Source: Streptacidiphilus rugosus AM-16
GTDB taxonomy: Bacteria; Actinomycetota; Actinomycetes; Streptomycetales; Streptomycetaceae
Reading direction: 5' to 3'
Assembly: GCF_000744655.1 (NCBI RefSeq)
Contig: NZ_JQMJ01000003.1
Coordinates: 1,090,457-1,154,456, forward strand
Length of the DNA stretch: 64,000 bases
The translations under genes were made by a program, and so were the position numbers. Shown one piece after another: positions 7,345-16,042 of the stretch. Numbering within the stretch: the stretch's first letter is position 1; each line of letters opens with the position of its first letter. The notes beneath the pieces are model-generated. The model ran no database searches and had not been told where the DNA came from. It was given only the letters and a program-made list of their open reading frames with translations.

Positions 7345-8639
7345 GTGCTTGGCTCCGAGGTGGTCGTGAGGGCAGGGCGAGAGCAGGCTTCCTGGACATT
7401 CTTACGGAGGCTCAGGAGCGCGGGCGATCCAGCGAAGGGCTGCGAGGCAAGGCTGCTGTTCAAGGCCTGGAGGCGCTTGGCGATGCTGGCGGTGAGACGC
7501 TCTGGTCCGGCCTGCATCACGACGTTGAGCGCTTCCTGCGCGCCATCGGTGTCTCGGCTGGCGAGGTGCGCGTTGGCGAGGTCGAGGTGGGCGGCAAGCA
7601 GGTCACCGGACGATTGGTCGGCCTCTGGAGCCGCTTGGTAGAGAGCGATGGCCAGATGCGATGCCTCGATCGCTTGGGGTACCCAGCGCGTGCTGTCGAG
7701 AGCGAGCAGCGCGGTGCCGGCGTACGCCCACTGCTTGGCCTCGGGGAAGTCGAAGACGCCGGGCAGATCCACGACTGCCGAGCCGGTGCGGGCCTCAGCG
7801 GCGGACTCGATGGCGCGGAGGGTTCCGGCCTGGTCGCCGACCGCGGCAGAGGCGCGGGCTTCGAGGCTGAGGAGGCGGGCGCCGATGGTGCCGCCGTCGC
7901 TGTACGGCATTCCTGCTCGGGCGAGGTCGGCGGCCCGGGCATAGTCGCGCTGCCAGTAGGCGATCAGTGACTGGATGGAGCGGACCCAGGCGCGTAGCCC
8001 GTTGTGGCCGGCGTGTTCGCCGCAGAGCCAGGAGGTGCGAGCGTGAGTGGCGGCGACGGCGTAGTGGCCGAGGTCGAGGGCGATGTGGGTGGCGAGTCCG
8101 CTGAGGCGGCCTGCGGCGAGGTAGAGCCGGATGGTCTGCTGCGGGTGCTGGCGGCCCTGGAGCAGGTCGAAGACGCCGCGTCGCAGGGCGCTGATCTCGT
8201 GGATCAGGTCGGGGACCGGCTTGCTGACGTACTCCACCGCGAGGCGGGCGATGTCCGCCTCCAACTGCTCCAGCAGGATGTCATCGACATTGGTGCTGCT
8301 CGCGAACCGCAGGAACAGCGCTGATTCGGCGGAGTCGGTCGCGATGGCGGCGACCATGTCCCGTGGGCTCGCGGGTCGCCGAGCTTCGGGTAACTGCATG
8401 GGAACGGCGATAGGTCGGGCTGCCTCGGTGTCCGTTCCGTCGAGTAGTTCAGCGAGTTGATCGACGGTGACGTCGAGAGTCCCGGCCAGCTTGGGGCGCA
8501 TCCACGGTTGGGGCGCGGCATGGCCGCTCTCCCACCGCCCGACGGTGGTCCGGTCGACCTCCATTGCCTCGGCCAGCGACTCCTGGGTGTGTCCGACCGC
8601 CTTGCGGCGCTCGATGAGCCTGGGCCTCCTGGTCGCCAT
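7341..8639 (-). CDS. XRE-family transcriptional regulator with TPR-like C-terminal domain
   Basis: 432 residues from ATG 8639, preceded by GAGGAGG. Residues ~8-62 form a helix-turn-helix (RKAVGHTQESLAEAMEVDRTT..RWESG). The rest is Ala/Leu-rich helical with several TPR-like pairs (AATHARTSWLCGEH, DYARAADLARAGM, LDLANAHLASRDTDGA). This architecture is common in Streptomyces regulators that sense peptides or small ligands. First gene of the leftward operon and divergent from the HATPase gene, so it probably controls both directions. A frame extending to 8930 lacks a ribosome site and is not conserved-looking. Confidence 0.85.
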   Translation of the reverse strand: MATRRPRLIERRKAVGHTQESLAEAMEVDRTTVGRWESGHAAPQPWMRPKLAGTLDVTVDQLAELLDGTDTEAARPIAVPMQLPEARRPASPRDMVAAIATDSAESALFLRFASSTNVDDILLEQLEADIARLAVEYVSKPVPDLIHEISALRRGVFDLLQGRQHPQQTIRLYLAAGRLSGLATHIALDLGHYAVAATHARTSWLCGEHAGHNGLRAWVRSIQSLIAYWQRDYARAADLARAGMPYSDGGTIGARLLSLEARASAAVGDQAGTLRAIESAAEARTGSAVVDLPGVFDFPEAKQWAYAGTALLALDSTRWVPQAIEASHLAIALYQAAPEADQSSGDLLAAHLDLANAHLASRDTDGAQEALNVVMQAGPERLTASIAKRLQALNSSLASQPFAGSPALLSLRKNVQEACSRPALTTTSEPST

Positions 8640-8710
8640 GCACGTCCTCCTCGGCGAGCTAGGTTCGCCTGGAGCGCGACGTCCCAGCTCAGCGGTCGGT
8701 TTGCAGCACG

Positions 8711-8761
8711 GATGCGTCCTGTGCGCATCAATTCTGCCGTGGTTCTTCGCGCTTGAGCGCG
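8711..8761. promoter_or_regulatory. divergent promoter region with two inverted repeats
   Basis: Between the XRE gene (leftward from 8639) and the HATPase gene (rightward from 8849). Two perfect dyads are visible: GATGCG-7-CGCATC at 8711-8729 and CGCGCT-TG-AGCGCG at 8748-8761. Either could be an operator for the XRE regulator. No convincing -10/-35 could be fixed. Confidence 0.4.
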
Positions 8762-8848
8762 GTTTGGTGAAGACACCCCGGGAGCGCCCGGAGCGAGAGA
8801 AGGCCGGCGGAAGTCGGTGCACGCTCCTCCTCGAAAGGCCAGCCAGCC

Positions 8849-9343
8849 ATGTCCGTTCTTGCCCCTCCGCCGAGCCAGCTCGGTCCGGGCTTCCGCGTGG
8901 AGCCCGCCGCAGACGCGGTGTCCGCTGCACGCCGGGTGATCTCGGACCTGGTGATCGAGCGGGAGCTGCCGCTGACCGATGCCGCCCGCCGAGACGTGGC
9001 CCTGCTCTCGGCGGAGGTCATCACCAACGCCGCCCGGCACACGGGTGCTGCCTGCGTGGTGCTGGTCCTGTGGACGGGTGAGCGCCTGCGCGTCGAGGTC
9101 ACCGACACCGACCCCGAACTGCCCACACCGAGGGGCTTCGACCCCACCGTGCCGCACGGTCGCGGTCTGCTCCTGGTGGCGGCCCTCGCCGCCGACTGGG
9201 GAGCCGAACCCGACCCCGCCGGCAAGCGGGTCTGGTTCGAGGTCGGCCCAGACTCGCGCCTCGACGGCGAGGAACGGCTCACCGCACTCGTGCGCGTGGC
9301 CGCGCCGATGGCCGCCGGCTTCACCCCGAAAGGCAGCACCTGA
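8849..9343 (+). CDS. ATP-binding (RsbW/HATPase_c_2-type) protein
   Basis: 164 residues. The Bergerat-type ATP site is visible: N-box AEVITNAARHTG, a VTDTDPELP D-box and HGRGLLLVAALAADWG with the flexible lid. Small stand-alone HATPases of this kind in streptomycetes act as anti-sigma-like serine kinases or partners of XRE regulators. ATG 8849; the upstream CTCGAAAGG gives a modest ribosome site. It lies opposite the XRE gene, the usual pairing in this genus. Confidence 0.82.
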   Translation: MSVLAPPPSQLGPGFRVEPAADAVSAARRVISDLVIERELPLTDAARRDVALLSAEVITNAARHTGAACVVLVLWTGERLRVEVTDTDPELPTPRGFDPTVPHGRGLLLVAALAADWGAEPDPAGKRVWFEVGPDSRLDGEERLTALVRVAAPMAAGFTPKGST

Positions 9344-9519
9344 CCCCAGCTCCTGGCCCGGTCGCGACGCGGGCCAGGGAATGGAGCCCGGCCCCGGCCT
9401 GGGTTCCCGCACCACGCGGTGGCTCCCGGTTTCACGCTCCCCCGCGACGGGGCCGCCGCACACAACCCGATGGACCAGGCAACCGGCCCGGTCCGCACTT
9501 CTCACGCAGGAGGTCTGCG

Positions 9520-9663
9520 ATGCACGAGCACCTCACCAGCGCCACCGAGCAGGAGAACGACGGCCTGCTCATCGCCCGCACCAAGGTCGCCGCCGCCCGC
9601 TCGCGTGCGGCCATGCAGGAGTCCGACGGCGGCTCCACCGGCGTCAGCGACAGCAACGACTGA
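9520..9663 (+). CDS. 47-residue peptide, candidate RiPP precursor
   Basis: ATG 9520 follows a perfect AGGAGG seven bases upstream, the best ribosome site in the neighbourhood. The product has a helical, charged N-terminal two-thirds (MHEHLTSATEQENDGLLIAR, then KVAAARSRAAMQ) and a Gly/Ser/Asp/Asn-rich tail, ESDGGSTGVSDSND. No Cys, no signal peptide. Eleven bases after the stop begins a JmjC-type Fe(II)/2OG enzyme. Leader-like N-terminus, hydroxylatable Asp/Asn/Ser tail and adjacency fit a RiPP precursor; that is inference. Alternatively it is a small regulator. Confidence 0.62.
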   Translation: MHEHLTSATEQENDGLLIARTKVAAARSRAAMQESDGGSTGVSDSND

Positions 9664-9674
9664 CGGCTGATCCG

Positions 9675-10862
9675 ATGACCACCGAGCCCTTCTCGGTGGC
9701 CCAACGCCTGGGCGGGGACGACTTCCTCGCCCAGGCGTTCGGCCGCACCTACCTGGTCGCACGCGGCGAAGCCGCGTCCGTCGCCGGGCTGATCAGCTGG
9801 GACGACCTGAACTCGATCCTGGCCCGGCACCGGCTCGACGCCCCACGGTTCCGCCTCGCCGCCGACGGCGAACCCGTCCCCAGCTACCGCTACACCCAGC
9901 CCGTCGTCACCCGCCGAAGCACCGTCTGGCAGCGCCTCCAGCCCGACGCCCTGCACCAGCAACTGGCCGCCGGAGCAACTCTGGTACTGGACGCCGTCGA
10001 TGAGCTCCACCCTGGCCTGCATCACCTCGCCGCCCAGCTGGAGCGCTGGCTGCGTACCTCCTGCCAGATCAACCTCTATGCCTCCTGGACCGGCACCGAG
10101 GGCTTCGGTACCCACTGGGACGACCACGACGTGGTCGTCGTCCAGCTCGACGGCGCCAAGCGCTGGCGTCTGTACGGCCCCACCCGCACCGCCCCCATGC
10201 ACCGCGACGTCGAGGCACCCGAGCCCCCGCCAAGCGAACCGGTCGCGGACCTGGTCCTGGCCGCCGGAGACGTCCTCTACCTGCCGCGCGGCTGGTGGCA
10301 CGCGGTGGCTGCGTCCGAGGGTCAGCACTCCCTCCACGTCACCTGTGGCCTGCAGTCCCACAGCGGCGCCGATCTGATCACCTGGCTGTCCGAGACGCTG
10401 CGCGCCCACGAGGGAGTCCGCGCCGAGGTGCCACGACTTGCCGGTGACGCCGACCAACGCGCCTTCGTCGACGAGCTGCGCAAGCTGCTCCTGGAGGAGC
10501 TGGACAGCCCCGACCTCGTCGCCCGCTTCGCAGCAGCCCGGGATGCGACGGAGTCCCCACGACTCGCCCCCTCTCTTCCCTTCGTCAATGGCGTCCCGCC
10601 ACAGCCGGACCTGTTGGTCCGCTTGCTGCCCTCGCGCCCGGCTCTGTCCACGGACAGCGATGGGAATGTCCACCTGGTCGCCGGGGGAGAGGACTGGACG
10701 TTGGCTGCCCCCGTGCTGCCGCTCCTGGAGCAACTCGCCGACGGCGGTCAGCACCGCCTTGCTCTTCTGGCCGACCGCGCAGGCCTCACCCTCACCCAGG
10801 CGGCCTCCGTGGTCACCGAGCTGGTCAACGGCAACGCCGCCGCCCTCGGGGGTAACCGGTGA
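9675..10862 (+). CDS. JmjC/cupin-4 ribosomal-oxygenase-like Fe(II)/2OG dioxygenase
   Basis: 395 residues from ATG 9675. The JmjC core contains FGTHWDDHDVVVVQLDGAKRW (about residues 145-165) giving the H-x-D metal ligands, and the distal His in LPRGWWHAV. The Q..G.K.W pattern is typical of ROX-type (YcfD/NO66/MINA-like) protein hydroxylases. A C-terminal winged-helix-like half (LLADRAGLTLTQAASVV) also matches that architecture. ROX enzymes beta-hydroxylate Arg or His in ribosomal proteins; here the neighbouring peptide is a likely substrate (inference). Its TGA overlaps the next start as GTGA. Confidence 0.88.
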   Translation: MTTEPFSVAQRLGGDDFLAQAFGRTYLVARGEAASVAGLISWDDLNSILARHRLDAPRFRLAADGEPVPSYRYTQPVVTRRSTVWQRLQPDALHQQLAAGATLVLDAVDELHPGLHHLAAQLERWLRTSCQINLYASWTGTEGFGTHWDDHDVVVVQLDGAKRWRLYGPTRTAPMHRDVEAPEPPPSEPVADLVLAAGDVLYLPRGWWHAVAASEGQHSLHVTCGLQSHSGADLITWLSETLRAHEGVRAEVPRLAGDADQRAFVDELRKLLLEELDSPDLVARFAAARDATESPRLAPSLPFVNGVPPQPDLLVRLLPSRPALSTDSDGNVHLVAGGEDWTLAAPVLPLLEQLADGGQHRLALLADRAGLTLTQAASVVTELVNGNAAALGGNR

Positions 10863-11754
10863 GAACCCGCATGGGGCTGGGCACCTACCGCTGCCCGACG
10901 TCCGCCGGGCCGCCGCGATGGCGGCCCGGTGCGGCGCCGACTGGCTCGACACCGCCCCCAACTACGCCGCAGGCCAGGCCGAGACAGCCCTCGCTCCCGT
11001 CCTCGCCCGGCACTCCCGTGTCCAGGTCTCTACCAAGGTCGGCTTCATCGCCGAAACCGACCGGCCCGCCGCCGTCGCGGCCGGCGTCCTCACTGAGGCA
11101 GAAGCCACGGAAGGTCACAGCCTCAAGCCCGAGTACCTGCGCTGGCAGATCGCGCGCAGCCGCCACCACCTGGGCCGGATGCCCGACCTCGTCTTCCTCC
11201 ACAACCCCGAGCACCACTGCCCATCCGAGCACGTCAACGAGCTGCTGTACACGGCGTTCACCGTGCTGGAGGAAGCCTGCGCCGACGGCCAACTGCGTGC
11301 CTACGGCATCGCCACCTGGAGCGGCTTCAGCAGCGGCCTGTTCGACATCCCCACTCTCCTGGGCGCCGCCTTTCGCGCCGGAGGAGCCGACCACCGACTG
11401 CGCGCCGTCCAATTCCCGCTCTCCATCGTGCGCCTCGCCCCCATAGCCCAAGTGCTCGAAGGACGCGGCGTCCTCGCGGACGCCCGAGCAGCGGGCCTGG
11501 CGGTCTTCGCCTCCGCGCCGCTGCACGGCGGCCAGGTCCCCGAGCTGTTCACCCCGGAACTCATCGACCTGATCGCGCCGGGAAGCACCCCGGCCCAAGC
11601 AGCGCTCGCCCTGGTTGGGTCAGCGCCGGGCGTGCGCCGGGTCCTCATCAGCACCGGTAGCCAGGAACACTGGAATCAGGCCGTAACCGCGCTCGACGGC
11701 CCTGTGTTGAGCAGGGACCAACTCCAGAGGATCACGGATGTACTCGGAACCTGA
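10859..11754 (+). CDS. aldo/keto reductase with apparent -1 frameshift near the N-terminus
   Basis: The GTG at 10859 overlaps the oxygenase stop and opens VRTRMGLGTYRC, the expected first strand of an AKR barrel, but in a different frame from the rest. From about 10897 the body reads DVRRAAAMAARCGADWLDTAPNYA onward to 11754. One base appears missing in the CCC run at 10894-10896. The catalytic tetrad is present: D and Y in LDTAPNY, K in STKVGF, H in FLHNPEH. If the shift is real, only an internal ATG at 10918 is left and the first strand is lost; it may equally be a sequence error. NADPH-dependent carbonyl reduction is the family reaction. Confidence 0.8.
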
Positions 11755-12592
11755 CCCCGCAACCGCCGACCGTATGCGCAAAGCCCACGCCAACGCCACG
11801 CGGGCCTTCAGAGCCCGCGTCGTAGGCGAGGGCGAATCATGGGGCTGGCGCGGACGCACCCTCAGCAGGCGCGTCACCACCGAGGACGGTGAGCGCTGGC
11901 TCCGCCTGGTCTCGGCGCCGGCCGACAGGGCAGGCGGCAAGCTCTGGGAGGGCCCCACCGAGGCAGAACTCGCGGTGCCCGCGAGCGTCCCCCGCCCTCG
12001 ATTGCGTGCCTCCTCCAGCTGGACGGACGACGAGGACGCCTACCTGGCCGAGCTCTACGACGTGGTCACCGACACGACGATCACCACGGACAGCCCCGTC
12101 CTGCGCTCTGCTCCGCGCCTCTCGGGACAGTGGTGGCTCGGGCTGGTGATCGCGCTCGACGCGGTCGGTGACGTCCCCACCACCCGAGTCGCCCTGCGAC
12201 AGGAGTACCTGGAGCGGGCCATGCCGGAGTACCTGGGCTTCACGCCCAGCCAGGACGGAGTCGTCTGGGCCACGGCTCACGGTGACCTGCACTGGGCCAA
12301 CCTCACCGCGCCAGGACTTCACGTGCTCGACTGGGAGGGATGGGGCCTGGCACCAGCAGGCTACGACGCTGCCATGCTCCACAGCTACAGCCTCCTGGTG
12401 CCCGACGTCGCGGCGGCCGTCCGGCACCACCTGTCCGACCAGCTCAACACGCCCTCGGGCCGCTTCGCCGAACTCGCGGTGATCACCCAGCTCCTGCAGA
12501 CCAACAGCCGAGGTGACAACCTCGACCTCGCCGAGCCCCTCCGGGCCCGGCTGGCGATCCTGCGAAAGGAAGAGGATGTCGCGCTGGGGTAA
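11738..12592 (+). CDS. aminoglycoside-phosphotransferase-like kinase
   Basis: 284 residues. Catalytic loop HGDLHWANL and metal-binding DWEGWG (for DFG) identify the APH/choline-kinase-like phosphotransferase fold. The N-lobe Lys-containing strand is not obvious, so ATP positioning may be unusual. ATG 11738 overlaps the reductase 3' end by 17 bases, showing tight operon structure. Such kinases modify small molecules or, rarely, peptides; here it could confer self-resistance or tailor the product (inference). Confidence 0.8.
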   Translation: MYSEPDPATADRMRKAHANATRAFRARVVGEGESWGWRGRTLSRRVTTEDGERWLRLVSAPADRAGGKLWEGPTEAELAVPASVPRPRLRASSSWTDDEDAYLAELYDVVTDTTITTDSPVLRSAPRLSGQWWLGLVIALDAVGDVPTTRVALRQEYLERAMPEYLGFTPSQDGVVWATAHGDLHWANLTAPGLHVLDWEGWGLAPAGYDAAMLHSYSLLVPDVAAAVRHHLSDQLNTPSGRFAELAVITQLLQTNSRGDNLDLAEPLRARLAILRKEEDVALG

Positions 12593-12594
12593 CC

Positions 12595-13347
12595 GTGTCC
12601 AGCCTGCTGTTCGGCCAGACCGAACGTGCACGTACTCTCTCGGGCATGCGCCACCAGCACCACCCGGCTCAGCCCGTCACCGCGGGCCTGCGCCCGTCCA
12701 TATGTAAGACCGACTTGGATGCGGTGCTCGCGGCGGGCTGGGTTGACCTTGGTCACCTCGCTCCTGGCGAGCGGCGCTTGGCCTCGCGTTTTTACGAGAC
12801 GGCCGCTGTCGACCGGGCGCGTCTCCGGGCCGTGCAGGAGGTCGCGCGCTCGTCATGCGAGGAGTGGACGGGGAGTCGCCCGCATCCGATGGGGTCTTCG
12901 TACGCGGGTACAGCGCTCGGGCGCTCGGATATCGACCTGTATGCCCCGATGCCCGAGCGCTGCGGGAGTCTGGGGGAGCTGGAGACGTTGCTGGCGGGGA
13001 GGGCGGTCTACCGCAAGACCCGCCCGGGGCCGACTGGTGAGGACCGGCATCTGTTCAGCTACCACGAGGGCGGAACCAGGGTAGACCTCAACTTCGTTCC
13101 GCCCTCCGACTACCGGCTCGCGCTGGCGGTCGTCCACGAGATCCGCAGGGGCCTGACCCGCGAGGACCGCGTCGCGCAGACCTGGGTCAAGCACCTGCTC
13201 CAGGAGCGCGCGGCCGACGACAGCTACGACGCTTGGAAGACCGCCATGCGTCTGCGGTCCTCGGCGACGCTTCGGGCGCTGATGGCGACCGGCGCTGCTG
13301 ACAGCCCGGGGTGGCTCCAGGACTGCGCTCCCCTTGGTTGTGGGTGA
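12595..13347 (+). CDS. nucleotidyltransferase-fold protein
   Basis: 250 residues from GTG 12595; an ATG at 12646 is also possible and neither has a strong ribosome site. The pol-beta nucleotidyltransferase signature is seen as GSSYAGTALGRSDIDLY with the two Asp residues, plus a later RVDLNFV carrying the third carboxylate. C-terminal part is helical. Starts two bases after the phosphotransferase stop, so co-transcription is likely. Could be an antibiotic-type nucleotidyltransferase, a tRNA-editing-like enzyme or a MNT-type antitoxin; not decidable from sequence. Confidence 0.7.
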   Translation: MSSLLFGQTERARTLSGMRHQHHPAQPVTAGLRPSICKTDLDAVLAAGWVDLGHLAPGERRLASRFYETAAVDRARLRAVQEVARSSCEEWTGSRPHPMGSSYAGTALGRSDIDLYAPMPERCGSLGELETLLAGRAVYRKTRPGPTGEDRHLFSYHEGGTRVDLNFVPPSDYRLALAVVHEIRRGLTREDRVAQTWVKHLLQERAADDSYDAWKTAMRLRSSATLRALMATGAADSPGWLQDCAPLGCG

Positions 13348-13394
13348 GTTGCCGGGGCTCGGCGGGCACCGCTGTTGGAGGGGCTTGGGGGTGG

Positions 13395-13479
13395 GAGCGA
13401 AAACACTCGTTGCACCCGTCGCACCGCAGGTCAGGTGGAGTACGGGTATCGAATCTGGGACGGGTGCAGCCGTCCCAGA
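13395..13479 (-). repeat. copy R3 of an ~85-bp structured repeat (inverted relative to R1/R2)
   Basis: Read on the - strand this begins with a perfect hairpin, TCTGGGACGG paired with CCGTCCCAGA around a 6-base loop (13454-13479), and continues into CCTGACCTGCGGTGCGACGG. Copies R1 and R2 at 16760-16985 have the same order: a GGGACG/CGTCCC hairpin then CCTGACCTGCG. It occupies the 270-base gap between the nucleotidyltransferase gene and the convergent gene at 13620. The hairpin could also act as a terminator. Confidence 0.6.
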
Positions 13480-13619
13480 CCCGTCCGCCATGGTCGACAC
13501 ATGGACTGGTCGGCGGGCGCGGCACGTCAGCAGCGGCGGACCAGGAACACGCCGCGGCCCCACATCGCTCGGGTTGAGCGATGCGGGGCCGCCGTCGGCG
13601 GTGCGGCTCACGTTGGCGG

Positions 13620-14264
13620 CTACTCGTAGCGGAACTGGTCGTAGAGGTCGCCGAGGCGGTCGAGTTCGGCGCGGTCCTTGGCGCTCAGCCGGGACTCGAC
13701 GAGGTCCAGGTCCGGCTTGCCGCCGTTGTTGCGCAGGTCGTCCGCGGTGATGTGACGGATGAGGATTTCCGCGATCTTGAGACTGATCTGCTCCTTGGTG
13801 CGGGTCTGCGCGCCACGGGTGTAGTCCTTGCGGATGCGGCGACCGCCAACGACGTCGGAGAGGTAGTCGTACTCGGCGCAGTCCTCGGCCGTCATGCGGG
13901 AGCGCATCATCGCCGGGGTGATGAGCGTGCCCGGCAGGTACACCTCGACGTAGGGGTCGATGAGGGTGTCGAGGCGGAGCTGGGCCTCGGGGCGGGTGAT
14001 GTTGTCGCCCGGCTTCGCCCTGCGGGTCTTGATGTCCGCGATGGCCCCGTCGGTGGCGTCGTAGTCGCGCATGAGTCGGCTGGCGTTGTCGAACGCCTCC
14101 TTCTCGGCGCGCGTGGCGCTCTTGAGCAGCGCCATCTCGACCGGGGTGAACGCGCGACCGTCGCGCAGGTGGGAGAAGGTTTCGGGGCCGCGCTGCTCGC
14201 GGGGGAGGAAGTCACAGTCGAAGAGCAGGTCGAGGACGTCGCGGCGGATGGCGGGCTTGGGCAT
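13620..14264 (-). CDS. hypothetical protein of the mobile element
   Basis: 214 residues from ATG 14264, which follows AAGGAG. Predominantly helical and charged (RDVLDLLFDCDFLP near the start, then PVEMALLKSATRAEKEAF and DYDATDGAIADIKTRR). No signal peptide or transmembrane helix. Family not recognised. It lies downstream of the relaxase in the same direction, so it is probably part of the mobilisation transcript. Confidence 0.62.
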   Translation of the reverse strand: MPKPAIRRDVLDLLFDCDFLPREQRGPETFSHLRDGRAFTPVEMALLKSATRAEKEAFDNASRLMRDYDATDGAIADIKTRRAKPGDNITRPEAQLRLDTLIDPYVEVYLPGTLITPAMMRSRMTAEDCAEYDYLSDVVGGRRIRKDYTRGAQTRTKEQISLKIAEILIRHITADDLRNNGGKPDLDLVESRLSAKDRAELDRLGDLYDQFRYE

Positions 14265-14365
14265 GAGGGCTCCTTCGGGTGTGCGGCAGGGGTTCGGGGG
14301 CGGTGACGAGCTCGGGGGCCGACAGCGTGGAGGTGGTGATCGGGGCATGTGTTGATCCCTGCTGG

Positions 14366-16030
14366 TCATCGGTGACGGTTGCGGTCCGGGGTGATTCCCG
14401 GCGTCCGTGCACTGGACGCCGGCGTGCTGGGCCTAGTGGTGAGGCGGCTTCGGGTGAGGGCGCTGTGGGCGCGGCGGTGGTGCTGCTGGGCTTGCTGGTC
14501 GTGGATCCGCCACAGGAGCAGCGCGGCCGGGTTGTCGGCCTGGCCGAGGTCCTTTCGGTCGTCGTCCCCGAGGGCAACTGATCCGCTGCCGCTTGCGTCG
14601 GCGTGGTGGAGGGCGGTTGCCAGGGCGGGCCAGTGGGGGTCGGTGGTGATCCGCTCGGCCAGCCCGGGGGCATGGGCGTGGATCCAGGTCTGCCAGCGGG
14701 CGTTGACGCGCGGGTCGGGGGCCTGGCGCGTGAGGTGGGCCAGCGGCTGGGCGGCGGTCTGCTGGTAGGCGGCGCGCAGGTGGATGAGGGTCTGACGGGC
14801 GGCGTGTTCCTGCTGCTCGTGGCGGTGGGCCTGGTGCCAGCGAGCGGCGGCGAAGACGGCGTCGATGAGCACGCAGAGGAGCCAGGTGACGGCGTCGCCG
14901 GTGCCGTGGGTGTGGGTGAGCTGGTAGGCGAGTTCGCGTGTCGCTCGGCCGGCCTGGTAGTCGGCCTCCTTCCTGGAGCGGGTGGCGCGTTCGAACACGA
15001 CGGTGGCGGCACGAAGTTCGTTGTGCACTGCCGCTGGTGCGGTGTGGGTGGTGGCGTCGAGGAGGGCGCCGAGGGCGTGTATGTGGTCGGCGGCCTCCTG
15101 GTCGGTGGCGTGGTCGAGTGTGCGCGGGTAGTGGTCGAGATGGCGGGCAGCGTGCCGCCACGGGTCGCCGGGCTGGTAGCCGCCTACGAAGTGCTCGGCC
15201 GCCGCGAGGCGGGTGAGGATCTTCGGGAGGGACAGGTCGGGAGCGAGGCGGCTGCCGGAGAACCACACCGGTTCGCGGCCGGGCTCGGGTTGGTGGGCGA
15301 AGGTGATGCCGCGGATGTCGCCGGACGGCTTGCGCGCCACGTTCGCGAGCACGCCCTGGACGGCGAGGTGGGCGACCAGCTCGTCCACCGAGGCGCTGGC
15401 CGTGAGGGCTTCGCGGACTGCGGTGCGCAGCCGGACGCTCGCGGCAGGCCGGTTCTGCCGGGTGGCCTTGAAGTGCTCCTTGTGTCCTGGGCGTTTTGCC
15501 GCGGTGCCGTCGCCGCGCCGCACCAACTGGAGGCCGAGGTCTTGCTCGATGCGGTCGACCTCGCGTCGCATCTCCTTGATCCAGTACTTGGGTTGTTCGG
15601 GGGCGCGGCCGTCCTGGCGGACCAGGCCGACCAGGAGGTGGATGTGGTCATCCGCGTGCCGCACCGCGATCCACCGCGGGCCTTTGGTGTCGCCGTCGAC
15701 CAGTAGGCCGCCGGCCGTCAGGACGCGTCGGGCAACGCTCGCCCACTCGGCGTCGGTGAGCTGCCTGTCGCCGGGGGCGGTGCGGATGGGGATGTGCAGG
15801 TACTTCACCTTCGGTCGCTGGTCTGGGCGCAGGGCCTTGATGGGGATGTCGAGTCGGGCGGCGAGCTGGCCGACCGTGTGCTGGTCGGGGTGGCGGCCGG
15901 GGTCTGGGGCGCGGTCGATCCAGGCTGCGACCAGGTGCGGGTCGGTGTGCTCGTTGGAGCGGCCCGGCCCGAAGAGGTAAGCCACGGTGTTGTGGGCGTA
16001 GCTGCGGGTGGAGATGGGCTTGACGATCAA
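14366..16030 (-). CDS. relaxase/mobilisation nuclease (MobA/VirD2-type)
   Basis: 554 residues. The N-terminal ~200 form a relaxase domain: NTVAYLFGPGRSNEHTDP, KYLHIPIRTAPGDRQLTDAEW, and metal-binding motif III as VRHADDHIHLLVGLVR. No obvious catalytic Tyr motif was pinned beyond the N-terminal Tyr residues (Y11, Y18). The C-terminal half is a long Ala/His-rich helical region. It nicks at oriT and pilots single-stranded DNA in conjugation. Twelve bases downstream of the mobC-like gene. Confidence 0.85.
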   Translation of the reverse strand: MIVKPISTRSYAHNTVAYLFGPGRSNEHTDPHLVAAWIDRAPDPGRHPDQHTVGQLAARLDIPIKALRPDQRPKVKYLHIPIRTAPGDRQLTDAEWASVARRVLTAGGLLVDGDTKGPRWIAVRHADDHIHLLVGLVRQDGRAPEQPKYWIKEMRREVDRIEQDLGLQLVRRGDGTAAKRPGHKEHFKATRQNRPAASVRLRTAVREALTASASVDELVAHLAVQGVLANVARKPSGDIRGITFAHQPEPGREPVWFSGSRLAPDLSLPKILTRLAAAEHFVGGYQPGDPWRHAARHLDHYPRTLDHATDQEAADHIHALGALLDATTHTAPAAVHNELRAATVVFERATRSRKEADYQAGRATRELAYQLTHTHGTGDAVTWLLCVLIDAVFAAARWHQAHRHEQQEHAARQTLIHLRAAYQQTAAQPLAHLTRQAPDPRVNARWQTWIHAHAPGLAERITTDPHWPALATALHHADASGSGSVALGDDDRKDLGQADNPAALLLWRIHDQQAQQHHRRAHSALTRSRLTTRPSTPASSARTPGITPDRNRHR

Positions 16031-16042
16031 GTGCGGTTCTCC

